Assembly (NCBI RefSeq): GCF_022398325.1
Contig: NZ_JAKEVD010000006.1
Coordinates: 1 to 64,000, forward strand
Source of the DNA: Shewanella sp. Isolate13
GTDB lineage: Bacteria > Pseudomonadota > Gammaproteobacteria > Enterobacterales > Shewanellaceae
Direction of reading: 5' to 3'
DNA length: 64,000 nt
Shown here: one piece after another, positions 1-9,372 of the stretch
How positions within the stretch are numbered: the first letter of the stretch is position 1
How the letters are laid out: each line of letters starts with the position of its first letter
Made by a program: the position numbers and the translations under genes
The notes under the pieces: model-generated
What the model saw: only the letters and a program-made list of their open reading frames with translations
What the model was told of the DNA's origin: nothing
Databases searched by the model: none

Positions 1-30
1 CTTTAAGCGCGTTTTTTTATTTACCCAATT

Positions 31-2076
31 TTACTTTTTTTGGTTTTTAGCTAACTTTTCGATATCAACCAAATCTAAAGTGATATACGCCGTTTCATCT
101 AAGAAGGCATCGGCGACTTCAACATCATCAGGGATATCATCCAGAGACTTAACTTTTTCCTGCCCTTCTCTAACGAGTCTATCGTTAGCTCGGGCAAGCT
201 GCTTCGCGTCATTCTCTTCACGTTCTGCTAGGCGCTCGCTCTTCACTAAAGAAACCGTTTTGTCATCATGGTTTTCTTTAAATTCAGCAATATCTTGGAA
301 GATATAGCCAAATTCAACATCAGACTTAATTCGAGCTTTATGCTTACCATCTAAGTTAGCGATCAGCTGCGGATAAATTTCACCGAGCGTACCGTATTGG
401 GCTACAGGAACTTTATCCCAAGGTAGTGCATTTTCCTCTTCCGCTTCGCCATACTCGCCTGGCTCTAACGCACTCGGGAATGGAATATCGGGTGTCACAC
501 CTTTAAGCTGGGTACTTCCGCCGTTGATGCGGTAAAATTTTGCAATTGTGTACTGTACGTGGCCAATTGGCTTCTCGTACATATCATAAATACGGCCTAA
601 GCTCTTATGTTGCTGCACCGTACCTTTACCAAAGGTCGACTCACCAACAATCAACGCACGATCATAATCTTGTAATGCCGCGGCAAAAATTTCTGATGCC
701 GATGCACTGTATCTATCAACCATCACTGTCAAAGGACCATCATAGGTCACACGACCATCGTTATCGCGATTTTGTGAAACTCTGCCATTGGCATCGCGAA
801 TTTGAACGACTGGGCCTTGCTCGATAAATAAACCAGTCAACAGAGTCGCTTCGGTTAAGGCGCCGCCGCCATTACCACGAAGATCAATGATGACCCCTTC
901 AACTTTGGCTTCTTTTAGCTCAGCTAACTCTTTAGAGACATCTTTCGACAGATCCATATAAAATCCAGGGATCTGAATAACACCGACTTTACGATTCGCA
1001 TATGGACCGTCTGTCGGTTCAATCACCTTAGACGTTGCAGCGCGATCTTCTAGTCGAATTTTATCGCGAACGATAGTGAGTTCGAAGGTCTTAGCGCTCG
1101 TTCCGCCTTTCTTTGGCAAGATCTCTAGTACGACCTTACTGCCCTTCGGTCCTTTAATGAGCTCGACCACATCGTCCAATCGCCAACCGATAACATCGAC
1201 AATCTCTTCGCCTTCCTGACCAACACCGACAATTCTATCTTCGGGTGATAACTTCTCGCTCGTAGCAGCGGGACCACCAGCAACAAGGCTCTTAATAACG
1301 GTATAATCGTCATCCACTTGAAGCACCGCACCAATGCCTTCTAGACTTAAATTCATCTCCATTTGGAAACGTTCGGCATTGCGTGGAGATAGATAACTCG
1401 TGTGCGGTTCGACCGTACGAGCAAATGCGTTCATCACACCTTGAAACACATCTTCACTGTGTGTCTGACTCAGGCGTTTGATGGCATTGTTATAGCGCTT
1501 TTCAAGCACTTTAACGATCTCGTCCCAGTTTTTTCCGGTAAGAGAAAGGTTTAACGCATCGTATTTAACGCGTTGACGCCAGAGTTCATTTAACTCGGCT
1601 TCGTTTTTTGGCCAACTGGCATCTTCTCTGTCGTACTCATATTTATCGCCAGGTACGTCGAATGCCATCTCGTCATCAAGCAGAGACAAAGCGTAGGCAA
1701 AGCGTTCGTAACGACGTTTTTGCACCAGTTCATACATCGCATAAGCTTGATTCAAGTCGCCACTTTTCAACATGTCGTCGAATTGAGTCGAGTAAGGCTT
1801 AAAGCTATCTATGTCTGACTGCAGTAATACATTCTTACGGTAATCTAACTGTTTTAGATAACGCTCGAATACTTGCTGTGAGAATGCATCATCCATATCA
1901 AAGCGATGATAATGAGAACGAGTGAATAGCCCGGTAACACGCTTACTGGCTACCTTATGCTGCGGCTCCTGCTTAAGAGCGGGTAACTCGCTGAATTGAA
2001 TAGTGGGACTCACCGCCCACGCCGAGAATCCGACAAAAATACCGGCAATGGATACAGCCAGAGAAAGTTTTCGCAT
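31..2076 (-). CDS. prc: Carboxy-terminal processing protease Prc/Tsp
   Basis: A periplasmic tail-specific serine protease that degrades tagged or misfolded envelope proteins; in E. coli it processes FtsI and, with NlpI, turns over the hydrolase MepS. The protein is about 681 residues, close to the E. coli length of 682. An N-terminal signal peptide is visible (MRKLSLAVSIAGIFVGFSA). A PDZ domain lies near residues 240-320. The S41 core holds the catalytic serine in YSASASEIF (near residue 458) and the lysine in FGKGTVQQ (near 483). A TTG lies two codons upstream, but the ATG at 2076 sits about 10 nt after AAGGAG and is preferred. It follows proQ by 33 bp on the same strand, so the two are probably cotranscribed, as in enterobacteria. 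Confidence 0.96.
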   Translation of the reverse strand: MRKLSLAVSIAGIFVGFSAWAVSPTIQFSELPALKQEPQHKVASKRVTGLFTRSHYHRFDMDDAFSQQVFERYLKQLDYRKNVLLQSDIDSFKPYSTQFDDMLKSGDLNQAYAMYELVQKRRYERFAYALSLLDDEMAFDVPGDKYEYDREDASWPKNEAELNELWRQRVKYDALNLSLTGKNWDEIVKVLEKRYNNAIKRLSQTHSEDVFQGVMNAFARTVEPHTSYLSPRNAERFQMEMNLSLEGIGAVLQVDDDYTVIKSLVAGGPAATSEKLSPEDRIVGVGQEGEEIVDVIGWRLDDVVELIKGPKGSKVVLEILPKKGGTSAKTFELTIVRDKIRLEDRAATSKVIEPTDGPYANRKVGVIQIPGFYMDLSKDVSKELAELKEAKVEGVIIDLRGNGGGALTEATLLTGLFIEQGPVVQIRDANGRVSQNRDNDGRVTYDGPLTVMVDRYSASASEIFAAALQDYDRALIVGESTFGKGTVQQHKSLGRIYDMYEKPIGHVQYTIAKFYRINGGSTQLKGVTPDIPFPSALEPGEYGEAEEENALPWDKVPVAQYGTLGEIYPQLIANLDGKHKARIKSDVEFGYIFQDIAEFKENHDDKTVSLVKSERLAEREENDAKQLARANDRLVREGQEKVKSLDDIPDDVEVADAFLDETAYITLDLVDIEKLAKNQKK

Positions 2077-2109
2077 CAACAAGTCACTCCTTTATGTGCT
2101 TTTAAGCCA

Positions 2110-2748
2110 TTACAGCAGTATGTGTTCAGCTCTAACTTTAATGGTTAAACCAGAGTCTAACTGAACTTGAACATCTTCTTTTTTGATGTCCAAAATCACA
2201 CCAGCGACTGGTGCCTTACCTAGTTTGACATTCACGCGCTGATTTGGTTTCAATTCAGTTAAAACAGCAGGCGTTAAATTTTCTGCCGCAACGACTTCTT
2301 TTACAGGTTTGCTGCTTTGAGCGGCTTTTGGACGCTTAGCAACTGGCTTCTTAACCGGCTTTTTAGCCGCTTTAGGCGCTGGGTTAGCACTCTTTGCCTG
2401 AGCCATTCTCTTAGCCTTAGCTTTGTCTTGGCTCTCTTTAAGTGTAGCTGCCGCGTGGTCAATATGCTCTTGCTCAAGCTCACCACAAGCATTGCCATCT
2501 AAATCGATACGCTGTGCACCAGGTTTTACGCACTTAAGATAACGCCAGCTGCTGGTGTACCTTCTTAACGCGATTCTAAGCTGAGTTTTACTGACTTTAG
2601 AATCATCAGCTAACCTTTCCGCTAAATCTTGAAACAATCCAATTTTTAATGGCTTCGTTTCGCCTTCAGCTATAAAGCATAAAGGAAATGTTTCGTACAA
2701 ATACGCAAGAATAGCGTTGGTATCGGTCAACTTTTCTGTTGATTCCAT
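2110..2748 (-). CDS. proQ: RNA chaperone ProQ
   Basis: A FinO-family RNA-binding protein that binds structured sRNAs and 3' UTRs. The 212-residue product has the expected three parts. The N-terminal FinO/ProQ domain (about residues 1-115) contains FPLCFIAEGETKPLKIG and LRRYTSSWRYL. A Lys/Ala/Pro-rich linker follows (about 120-160). The C-terminal Tudor-like domain (about 165-212) ends with RVNVKLGKAPVAGVILDIKK. The chosen ATG follows GGAAG at 6-nt spacing; a GTG four codons upstream is possible but less likely. It is directly upstream of prc, the same order as in E. coli. Confidence 0.96.
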   Translation of the reverse strand: MESTEKLTDTNAILAYLYETFPLCFIAEGETKPLKIGLFQDLAERLADDSKVSKTQLRIALRRYTSSWRYLKCVKPGAQRIDLDGNACGELEQEHIDHAAATLKESQDKAKAKRMAQAKSANPAPKAAKKPVKKPVAKRPKAAQSSKPVKEVVAAENLTPAVLTELKPNQRVNVKLGKAPVAGVILDIKKEDVQVQLDSGLTIKVRAEHILL

Positions 2749-3035
2749 CTTTACTTCCACAGTTTAAAAAAGGGACACCGCCGACAAGCTCAAGGGCATG
2801 TATCAACTTATGTGTCGTTTATATTCGTTTGATCAAGGCACAAATAACAAATGAAAAATTGTTAACATCTGTTTTCGCCCTTAAAACCAAACCTACCTTA
2901 GCAACAACAAATCACAAACTCCATGTATTCAATTCTAGAATACAAATGTGTTCGCTTAATTTCATTACTCAAAGCGCTTATTATAGAGAGGCTTCAAATG
3001 ATTGCGACCTACAATTAGCGATAATTGGTCGTAGA

Positions 3036-3491
3036 TTAATCAATTAGGCAAATTTCGAGACTTTTAACCAAAGTTTCGATGCCAAGTTGATCAATTTCAC
3101 TGAATCTTGATAACGAAGGGCTATCAATATCCAGCACCCCAATAACCTTTCCATTTCGACGCAACGGCACGACTAACTCAGAATTGCTGGCGCTATCGCA
3201 GGCGATATGCCCAACAAACTGATGAACATCATCGACTCGTTGTGTGCTGTTGGTCACAACCGCCGTACCGCAGACTCCCTTGCCAAGGGGGATGCGCGAA
3301 CAAGCAACCTTACCTTGAAATGGCCCCAGCACTAACTCATTGTGCTTGAGTAAATAGAAGCCGACCCAATTAAGATCCGTAAGGTTATCATTTAATAGCG
3401 CAGAAAAATTAGCTAACGCTGCAATCGTATCGTCTTCGCCAGTCAGTAATGCCTGAACTTGACGATTCAGAGTGTCATAAAAGTCATTCAC
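3036..3491 (-). CDS. msrC: Free methionine-(R)-sulfoxide reductase (GAF domain)
   Basis: A GAF-domain enzyme that reduces free L-methionine-(R)-sulfoxide, relying on thioredoxin to regenerate the active-site cysteines; homologous to E. coli MsrC (YebR). The 151-residue protein is nearly all GAF domain. It keeps the three expected cysteines, in VACSRIPLG, GVCGTAV and HIACDSAS, and the GVLDIDS strand. The start is a GTG (GTG AAT GAC) placed 8 nt after AGGAAG; no better in-frame ATG exists upstream. Its position between proQ/prc and letA matches the enterobacterial order, apart from the inserted yebG. Confidence 0.93.
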   Translation of the reverse strand: MNDFYDTLNRQVQALLTGEDDTIAALANFSALLNDNLTDLNWVGFYLLKHNELVLGPFQGKVACSRIPLGKGVCGTAVVTNSTQRVDDVHQFVGHIACDSASNSELVVPLRRNGKVIGVLDIDSPSLSRFSEIDQLGIETLVKSLEICLID

Positions 3492-3578
3492 AATAAATAC
3501 TTCCTAACAGTTTTATCTACAGCTAAAAATACAATTGCAGCATTCTAACAACAAACCCTAGCCCTTTAACAAGCAGTT

Positions 3579-3869
3579 TTATTTAGGCTCCTTGTTTTCA
3601 GGCTTTTTGACAGCTTTTTTAGGCGCCGCCTTCTTCGTCAGTGAGCCGCCCTTGAGTAATATTTGCAGATCATCCTTGTTCTGAGCGAGGAAAAAGCTCA
3701 GCTTCTCCACATCACGTTCATCGAGTTCTAATTCACTCTTACTTAAGAAGGGAATAAGGTTGTCAGCGATATCTAGCATCTTATCGTAGGCATCAGCCTC
3801 CTTCTTCGATGTAAAAGTCATCTTTTCAACCCCTTCTCTAACGACAACAAATTGAGTTATAACGGCCAT
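3579..3869 (-). CDS. yebG: SOS-regulated protein YebG
   Basis: A small DNA-damage-inducible protein of the YebG family with unknown biochemical role. The 96-residue product begins MAVITQFVVVREGVEKMTF and continues with KKEADAYDKMLDIADNL, both typical of YebG. The C-terminus is a lysine/alanine/proline-rich tail. The open frame extends 14 codons further upstream, but that extension would run through the LexA operator at 3883-3898, and the ATG at 3869 has GAGG at a good distance. The operator lies just upstream of this start, so SOS control is well supported. In E. coli yebG is elsewhere, so its place between msrC and letA is a lineage difference. Confidence 0.93.
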   Translation of the reverse strand: MAVITQFVVVREGVEKMTFTSKKEADAYDKMLDIADNLIPFLSKSELELDERDVEKLSFFLAQNKDDLQILLKGGSLTKKAAPKKAVKKPENKEPK

Positions 3870-3882
3870 ATCCAACCTCACA

Positions 3883-3898
3883 CTGTTTTTATATACAG
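3883..3898. promoter_or_regulatory. LexA (SOS) box upstream of yebG
   Basis: The sequence CTGTTTTTATATACAG matches the gammaproteobacterial LexA consensus CTG-N10-CAG with an AT-rich centre, and sits within the symmetric 20-mer 3881-3900. It ends 13 bp upstream of the yebG start, where LexA binding would cover the promoter. It is the only such box I found in the window. Confidence 0.93.
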
Positions 3899-4053
3899 TG
3901 GAGAGTCTCACATATTGAACTTCTTATGCAAGTTTTCTTGATTATCTGATAAACTTATCGGGTTAATGGCTCTGTAATTTCAATCGCATAGGCGCAAAGT
4001 ACAGCGCGTGCGTATGATTGACGCATGTACTGTACACTTGGATATTAAAACAA

Positions 4054-4680
4054 ATGGGAAAGGAAACTGTAGATAGCAGTATTACTTTGTGCCGTTCCTG
4101 TGACTTAGTCATTCGGAAACGAGCACTACCAACTGGCGTACGTGCTGTATGCCCACGATGTCACACCTCGTTATACGATACGCCATACTGCTCAATAAAC
4201 GGTATGTTAGCCTTATGCTTAACGGCCATTTTCTTTTTTGCCCCAGCCAATTTATTCCCCGTACTAGAGTTAGAGTTCTTAGGAAGTATGAGAACCACGA
4301 CAGTTATAGAGGGGGCGCTGTCGGTCTACCATCAGGGCTATTGGTTGGTTGGGATTGCCGTTTTAACCTCTGCTGTCATCGCTCCAGGCCTATTACTGCT
4401 CTCGATACTGATGCAGATTTTAATCGTCAAATATGGATTAAGCTCCCCTTCTCTGAGGACGGCTTTCAAGCACGCCTTAAAGATACAAGGAGTGCTCACT
4501 CAGCTTACCATGTTGGAAATTTTCGTGATTAGCTTCTTAGTGGCGGCTTTTAACTTAGCCGACTTTGCCACAGTTTCTTTTGGGTTCGGCACGTTCTGCT
4601 TTACTATGTTATTTGTAATGACACTATTTTTAATGCGGGAGTATGATTTAGAACATATGTGGAGCTATCTCGATGAGTGA
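4054..4680 (+). CDS. letA: LetA/PqiA-family membrane protein, N-terminal half
   Basis: First of two adjacent genes that together correspond to the single E. coli LetA (YebS, 427 aa), the inner-membrane partner of the MCE tunnel protein LetB in lipid transport. It has an N-terminal C4 zinc ribbon (CRSCD, then CPRCH) followed by about four hydrophobic segments, including YWLVGIAVLTSAVIAPG and LEIFVISFLVAAFNLADF. An upstream TTG at 4018 would add 12 residues; the ATG at 4054 is preferred, but neither has a strong ribosome site. The stop overlaps the next gene by 8 bp (ATGAGTGA), so translational coupling is likely. Family assignment is firm; the gene symbol for a half-protein is by analogy. Confidence 0.85.
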   Translation: MGKETVDSSITLCRSCDLVIRKRALPTGVRAVCPRCHTSLYDTPYCSINGMLALCLTAIFFFAPANLFPVLELEFLGSMRTTTVIEGALSVYHQGYWLVGIAVLTSAVIAPGLLLLSILMQILIVKYGLSSPSLRTAFKHALKIQGVLTQLTMLEIFVISFLVAAFNLADFATVSFGFGTFCFTMLFVMTLFLMREYDLEHMWSYLDE

Positions 4681-5314
4681 TAATCACTCGACCATGCTAG
4701 GTAAAGATATCGGTCTTACCTCATGCCCAACATGCCATAAAGTGACCTGCGCTAAATCGACCCACTGCAGTCGCTGTGGTGCCGCTCTGACTGTCAGAGA
4801 CTATTCCAGTGTTCAAAAAAGCTGGGCCCTGCTCATAACGGCGATGATTTTGTTGATCCCTGCCAACGTTTACCCTATCTCTACCTTAACCAATCAGGGG
4901 CGGGTGACCCAAGATACTATCTTTTCTGGTATTGCCCACTTAGTCAAAACCGATATGATCCCAATCGCGATCATACTGTTTGTTGCCAGTATCTTAGTGC
5001 CCATCCTCAAGATTGTCGGCTTAACAATTTATCTGTGTGCGATCAGTTTTAAATTGCCTATCTCTAAAAAGAAGCTGATGACAGGATTTCACGTCATTGA
5101 ATGGATAGGCCGCTGGTCGATGTTGGATCTGTTCGTTATCTCTCTTACCGTCGCTGTCGTCAATATGGGGCAGCTATTAGACGCTAAGCCGGCCCCCGCC
5201 GCCACAGCGTTCGCCTTAGTAATTTTACTCACGCAGTTAGCTGCAAAAGTCATAGATACCCGTTTACTCTGGGATAGATTGGAAGCAAAAGATGACTCAA
5301 GTACAAACGCCTAA
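4673..5314 (+). CDS. LetA/PqiA-family membrane protein, C-terminal half
   Basis: The 213-residue companion of the preceding gene. It repeats the same plan: a zinc ribbon (CPTCHKVTC and CSRCGA), then about four transmembrane segments, including LLITAMILLIPANVYPIS and a conserved FHVIEWIGRWSMLDLFVISL stretch. In E. coli the two repeats are fused in one LetA polypeptide; here each is a complete ORF with its own start. It overlaps the upstream gene by 8 bp and the downstream MCE gene by 23 bp, giving a tightly coupled three-gene operon. The two halves probably assemble as a heterodimer in the inner membrane. Confidence 0.85.
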   Translation: MSDNHSTMLGKDIGLTSCPTCHKVTCAKSTHCSRCGAALTVRDYSSVQKSWALLITAMILLIPANVYPISTLTNQGRVTQDTIFSGIAHLVKTDMIPIAIILFVASILVPILKIVGLTIYLCAISFKLPISKKKLMTGFHVIEWIGRWSMLDLFVISLTVAVVNMGQLLDAKPAPAATAFALVILLTQLAAKVIDTRLLWDRLEAKDDSSTNA

Positions 5315-7922
5315 AATCGTAAAGAAAAAACTATTTTCACCGATTTGGTTATTACCTATTATCGCCCTCGCATTAGGGGCGTGGCTCGGTGTGAAGAGCA
5401 TACGCGAATCGGGCGTAGAGGTGACAATTCACTTTCCTAGTGCGACAGGCATGGACATAGGTAAGACTCTGGTCAAATATCAGGGGCTGACTGTCGGTAA
5501 AGTCGTCGACATGAGTATCGATGATGACCTGCAAGGGGTAAATGTTGACGTACTCATGGATTATCGCGCCGCCCCATTTGTTAACGAAGGAACAAAGTTC
5601 TGGTTGGTAAAACCTAAGGCATCGATTACTGGTGTAGAGGGATTAGATACCCTATTTTCCGGTAATTACATTAGCATTTTACCCGGTGAAGGTGACTCTC
5701 GCTCCTTCTTCGAAGCCGAAACCACTGCCCCAGTTATAACCCCAGGTGTTGAAGGCCTAATCGTACACATCACCACTAAAAAATTGGGCTCGCTAGATGT
5801 GGGATCACCTGTTTTTTATAGACAGATCCCTGTGGGACAAGTTGTGGGCTATCATCTAGAAAGCGCAGATGAAATTTTAGTTACCGCCTTTATCCAGCAT
5901 CAATATGCTCAGCTTGTAAAAGTCGACTCCCAGTTTTGGAACGTATCGGGGATCAGCGTCGACGCCTCCCTCTCTGGCGTGAAAGTCAGTAGTGAAAGCC
6001 TAGCGTCAATACTTGCCGGGGGAATTAGCTTTAGCTCAAATGATACCGCTAAGTCCGCAGAGAATAAGCATGAATTTACCCTTTATGATAATCAAGAAGA
6101 CGCATTGGGCGGCGTGCAATTTACTCTTAAGGCAAGCGGTGAAGAATCGGTCGCTCAAAATGCACCTATCGTCTATCGAGGCATAAAAATTGGTCAAATC
6201 ACCCAAAAGGATCTGAGTGATGACGGCATTACCTTAACTGCAAAAATTGATAACACCTATCAGGAACTCCTGACCGAAACCGCAGATTTTTGGCTAGAGG
6301 GTGCTGACATTTCGCTATCTGGGATCAAACATCCTGAGCGTCTAATCACTGGCAGTGTGATCAATTTCGTGCCTGGAACTGGTGCTGCAAAACAAGAATA
6401 TAACCTATTAACACAGGCGCCTGAGCCTAACAACGTCAGCAAGCTGACGCTAACACTCTATTCAGAGTCAAACCCAGGGGTCGGTGCCGGGGCCGAGATC
6501 CGCTATAAACAGATAAAAATAGGCCAAGTGCTTTCTAGTCAACTTAATAACGCGTTAACCCAAGTTGAATACCAAATAGAAATAGCGCCCGACTTCACCG
6601 ACTTAGTCAGCGCAAATAGCCACTTTATCGCAGAGTCTGCCTTAGCTATTGACGCCAGCCTAGAGGGGATTCAAGTCAAAACCCGCGATTTAAATACCTT
6701 AGCCAACGGCGCATTAAACCTAGTGAGAGGCTCAAGCAAAGCTTTAGCGACCAACAAGAGTTCATTACGCGTGTTTGCTAGTAACGATGAGGCCAAGGAC
6801 TTTTATGCCAGTCAAAACCTCATCAAGAAACGTCTTCTAAGCCAAGACGCAGCAGACTTATCCGCGGGCTCCCCCATCTATTATAAGAAGATGCAAATCG
6901 GCCAAGTAACTCGTGTACAATGGCAAGCCTCCGATAACAACTTTGTCATCGATATGACGATTGAGCGGGCCTTTGAAAGCTTACTCAACAGTCAAACCGT
7001 ATTTTGGCGAAACAACGCTGTATCTATTAATGCAAGCTTATCTGGGGTCGAGGTTGACGTTGCTCCGTTAAAAGGGGCATTAAAAGGTGGCATTAGCCTT
7101 GGACTAATCGAAGGCGAACGAGTCGCCGATGGTCGCTACCTATATGACAGCCGATTTTTAGCTCTAAGTCAGGCGCAAGCAATTAGCCTTACCTTCCCCG
7201 CTAGTGTAAAACTCGCAGCCAAGGCACCTATTCGTTATCTTGGCCACAAGGTAGGTGAAGTAGACCAAGTCACCTTAAGCCAAGATCTGAAACAGCTAAA
7301 TGTTACAGCCTACCTGTATGGTCAATATGCTGCCAACTTTAACCAACAGGATGCTTCCTACTCGATCATCGATGCCGATATCTCATTAGCGGGTATTAAG
7401 GCACCTGAAACCCTTATCACAGGCCCCTATATCGAAGTGTTCCCGGGACAAAGTGCAGTAAAGTCATCTAGTTTTACTGGCCAGATTGAAAAGCCTTTCC
7501 ATAATATCGACGACGCCCTAACCTTTAGCCTAAGTAAGGCTAATCTCGGCTCGGTAAAAGCAGGAACCGCTATCTTCTTTAGAGGGGTTAAAATCGGTCA
7601 AGTCGATGGTTACCAACTATCTGAGCAAGGAACAGGCGTAATTATGCACGCCCATGTTAAAAATGAGTATCGACACTTAGTCAATCAATCTAGCGTATTT
7701 TGGGACCTTTCAGGAGTAAAAGTCGATGTGGGCCTTTTCTCAGGTGCACAGATTGAAACCGGTTCTTTGGAAACCATCTTGGCCGGTGGCATAGGGATGG
7801 CCACGAAAGAGAGCACCACTGCAGCTAACGCACTTGCTAAACAACAGACGTTTAAGCTTAACGCCAAAGTTGATCCGAACTGGCTCAGTTGGTCTCCAGT
7901 ACAGACGGCTAAACCTGAGTAA
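5292..7922 (+). CDS. letB: MCE-domain lipid transport tunnel protein LetB (YebT)
   Basis: A periplasm-spanning MCE protein. In E. coli, LetB forms a stack of seven hexameric MCE rings that make a hydrophobic tunnel between the inner and outer membranes. This protein is 876 residues (E. coli about 877). It has one N-terminal transmembrane anchor (IWLLPIIALALGAWLGV), then repeated MCE modules. Each module carries a recurring VRYRGIKIGQV-type strand (YQGLTVGKV, YRGIKIGQI, YKQIKIGQV, YKKMQIGQV, YLGHKVGEV, FRGVKIGQV) and an ISLxGI/SGVKV element. I count seven modules. The ATG lies 23 bp inside the preceding letA half-gene, so translation is probably coupled. Confidence 0.93.
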   Translation: MTQVQTPKIVKKKLFSPIWLLPIIALALGAWLGVKSIRESGVEVTIHFPSATGMDIGKTLVKYQGLTVGKVVDMSIDDDLQGVNVDVLMDYRAAPFVNEGTKFWLVKPKASITGVEGLDTLFSGNYISILPGEGDSRSFFEAETTAPVITPGVEGLIVHITTKKLGSLDVGSPVFYRQIPVGQVVGYHLESADEILVTAFIQHQYAQLVKVDSQFWNVSGISVDASLSGVKVSSESLASILAGGISFSSNDTAKSAENKHEFTLYDNQEDALGGVQFTLKASGEESVAQNAPIVYRGIKIGQITQKDLSDDGITLTAKIDNTYQELLTETADFWLEGADISLSGIKHPERLITGSVINFVPGTGAAKQEYNLLTQAPEPNNVSKLTLTLYSESNPGVGAGAEIRYKQIKIGQVLSSQLNNALTQVEYQIEIAPDFTDLVSANSHFIAESALAIDASLEGIQVKTRDLNTLANGALNLVRGSSKALATNKSSLRVFASNDEAKDFYASQNLIKKRLLSQDAADLSAGSPIYYKKMQIGQVTRVQWQASDNNFVIDMTIERAFESLLNSQTVFWRNNAVSINASLSGVEVDVAPLKGALKGGISLGLIEGERVADGRYLYDSRFLALSQAQAISLTFPASVKLAAKAPIRYLGHKVGEVDQVTLSQDLKQLNVTAYLYGQYAANFNQQDASYSIIDADISLAGIKAPETLITGPYIEVFPGQSAVKSSSFTGQIEKPFHNIDDALTFSLSKANLGSVKAGTAIFFRGVKIGQVDGYQLSEQGTGVIMHAHVKNEYRHLVNQSSVFWDLSGVKVDVGLFSGAQIETGSLETILAGGIGMATKESTTAANALAKQQTFKLNAKVDPNWLSWSPVQTAKPE

Positions 7923-7994
7923 GTAGAATGAACTAAGCAAGTTCGCACTAAGGGGTCACTTAAAGCGAGTCCGTACGAGTGCTTTGAGTACTCA

Positions 7995-8031
7995 CAAATA
8001 AAAACGAGGCTATTGGCCTCGTTTTTATTTG
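7995..8031. terminator. Bidirectional terminator between letB and the convergent SpmAB-like gene
   Basis: A perfect 16-bp inverted repeat (CAAATAAAAACGAGGC and its complement) with a 5-nt loop. The GC-rich core is flanked by A and T runs on both sides, so it can terminate transcription from either strand. It lies between two convergent genes. Confidence 0.9.
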
Positions 8032-8077
8032 TGCTATCTAAGCCTTTGCTCTAAATGATGCTTAGACATAGAGAAGC

Positions 8078-9304
8078 TTAGCCATAGAACTGATAGCAAA
8101 CCATAATTGCCGCGATGATCCCAGCGAGATCGGCAAATAAGCCACAAGCCAGCGCATGCCTTCCATTACGGATCCCGACAGCGCCGAAATATACCGCTAA
8201 CACATAGAAAGTCGTTTCGGTACTTCCCTGTAGTATCGCCGCCAAACGCCCAGCGAATGAGTCGACGCCATAGTGCTGCATGGTTTCAAGCATCATAGCC
8301 CTAGCGCCGGAACCACTGAAAGGTTTCATGATCGCTGTTGGCATGGCATCGACAAAACGCACATCTCCACCTGCAAACGCGACTAAACCGGCTATCAGTT
8401 GCAGCAAATAATCTAACGCGCCAGAGGCCCTTAAAAGTGCAATGGCGAGTAACATCGCGAGTAAATAGGGGATAAGCTTAATCGATTGTCCAAAGCCCTC
8501 TTTCGCCCCCTCAATAAACTCATCATAGACAGCGACTTTTCGCATCCCCGCAACGAGGACGAAACTAAAGATAAGTAGCAATAAAATGCCATTACCAAGG
8601 CCGGTGCTCACCTCACCGATGGCCGCTACTGTCAAGGTACTTAAATAAAATACTAAGCCTATGATAGAAGATAGAATAATGCCCGCATAACCAAGCACAA
8701 CCATATTGATTAAAGAGAGTCTTTGAACCAAAGCCACAGCAGTTAAGCCAGCAAGGGTTGATGCTGTAGTAGCGAGTAAAATCGGCAAAAAAACATCAGC
8801 AGGTGCTGCCGCTCCTTGCTGGGCACGATATAAAAATACGGTCACAGGCACTAAGGTGATCGAAGAAGTATTTAAGACCAAAAACAAGATCTGAGCATTG
8901 GTGGCCACACTCTTATTAGGATTTAAGGTTTGCAAGTCCTGCATCGCCTTGAGCCCTAGTGGCGTGGCAGCATTATCTAAACCTAGCATATTCGCTGTAA
9001 GATTCATGGTGACGCTACCGAAAGCGGGATGCCCTCTTGGCACCTCTGGCATCAATTTTGACAATAATGGCTCAAACATTTTCGAAAAAACGGCAACGAC
9101 ACCGGCTTTCTCACCCACCCGCATTAAGCCCATCCAAAGCGATAACACGCCGATTAAGCCTAGCGCGATTTCAGCCGCTAATTTAGAGCTCGAGAAAATG
9201 GCACTCACGCTTTCAGACAGTATCTGCGTGTGTCCCGTTAGCACTTCAACCAGAATTGCAATGAGTGCGGTAGCGAAAAAGCCAAACCAGATCTTATTTA
9301 GCAC
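8078..9304 (-). CDS. Fused SpmA/SpmB-like nucleoside-recognition (Gate) membrane protein
   Basis: A 408-residue polytopic membrane protein. Its halves correspond to the SpmA and SpmB proteins (about 196 and 178 aa) that are separate in Bacillus, each carrying a Gate/nucleoside-recognition domain. Visible motifs include the first-half GLDNAATPLGLKAMQDLQ segment and the second-half KPFSGSGARAM and QGSTETTFYVLAVYFGAVG. About ten hydrophobic segments are present. The substrate is unknown; the family name reflects similarity to nucleoside transporters and is not evidence of function. Start is GTG, 7 nt after AGAGGGAA. It is divergent from rsmF and convergent with letB. Confidence 0.88.
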   Translation of the reverse strand: MLNKIWFGFFATALIAILVEVLTGHTQILSESVSAIFSSSKLAAEIALGLIGVLSLWMGLMRVGEKAGVVAVFSKMFEPLLSKLMPEVPRGHPAFGSVTMNLTANMLGLDNAATPLGLKAMQDLQTLNPNKSVATNAQILFLVLNTSSITLVPVTVFLYRAQQGAAAPADVFLPILLATTASTLAGLTAVALVQRLSLINMVVLGYAGIILSSIIGLVFYLSTLTVAAIGEVSTGLGNGILLLLIFSFVLVAGMRKVAVYDEFIEGAKEGFGQSIKLIPYLLAMLLAIALLRASGALDYLLQLIAGLVAFAGGDVRFVDAMPTAIMKPFSGSGARAMMLETMQHYGVDSFAGRLAAILQGSTETTFYVLAVYFGAVGIRNGRHALACGLFADLAGIIAAIMVCYQFYG

Positions 9305-9333
9305 CCAAGTTCCCTCTTATCATTTAGTTAATC

Positions 9334-9342
9334 TGTTATAAT
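9334..9342 (+). promoter_or_regulatory. Extended -10 promoter for rsmF
   Basis: TGTTATAAT is a perfect extended -10 element in the 68-bp divergent intergenic region, 31 bp before the rsmF start. No good -35 hexamer is visible at 16-18 bp upstream, as expected for an extended -10 promoter. The start site would be near 9349. Confidence 0.6.
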
Positions 9343-9372
9343 CCCGCTACTTTACCGCATTATCTTCGACAT

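Noticed and set aside
4018-5314. letA split as a frameshift pseudogene
   Set aside because: Each half has its own zinc ribbon, complete TM plan and start with 8-bp overlap. It reads as two intact genes.
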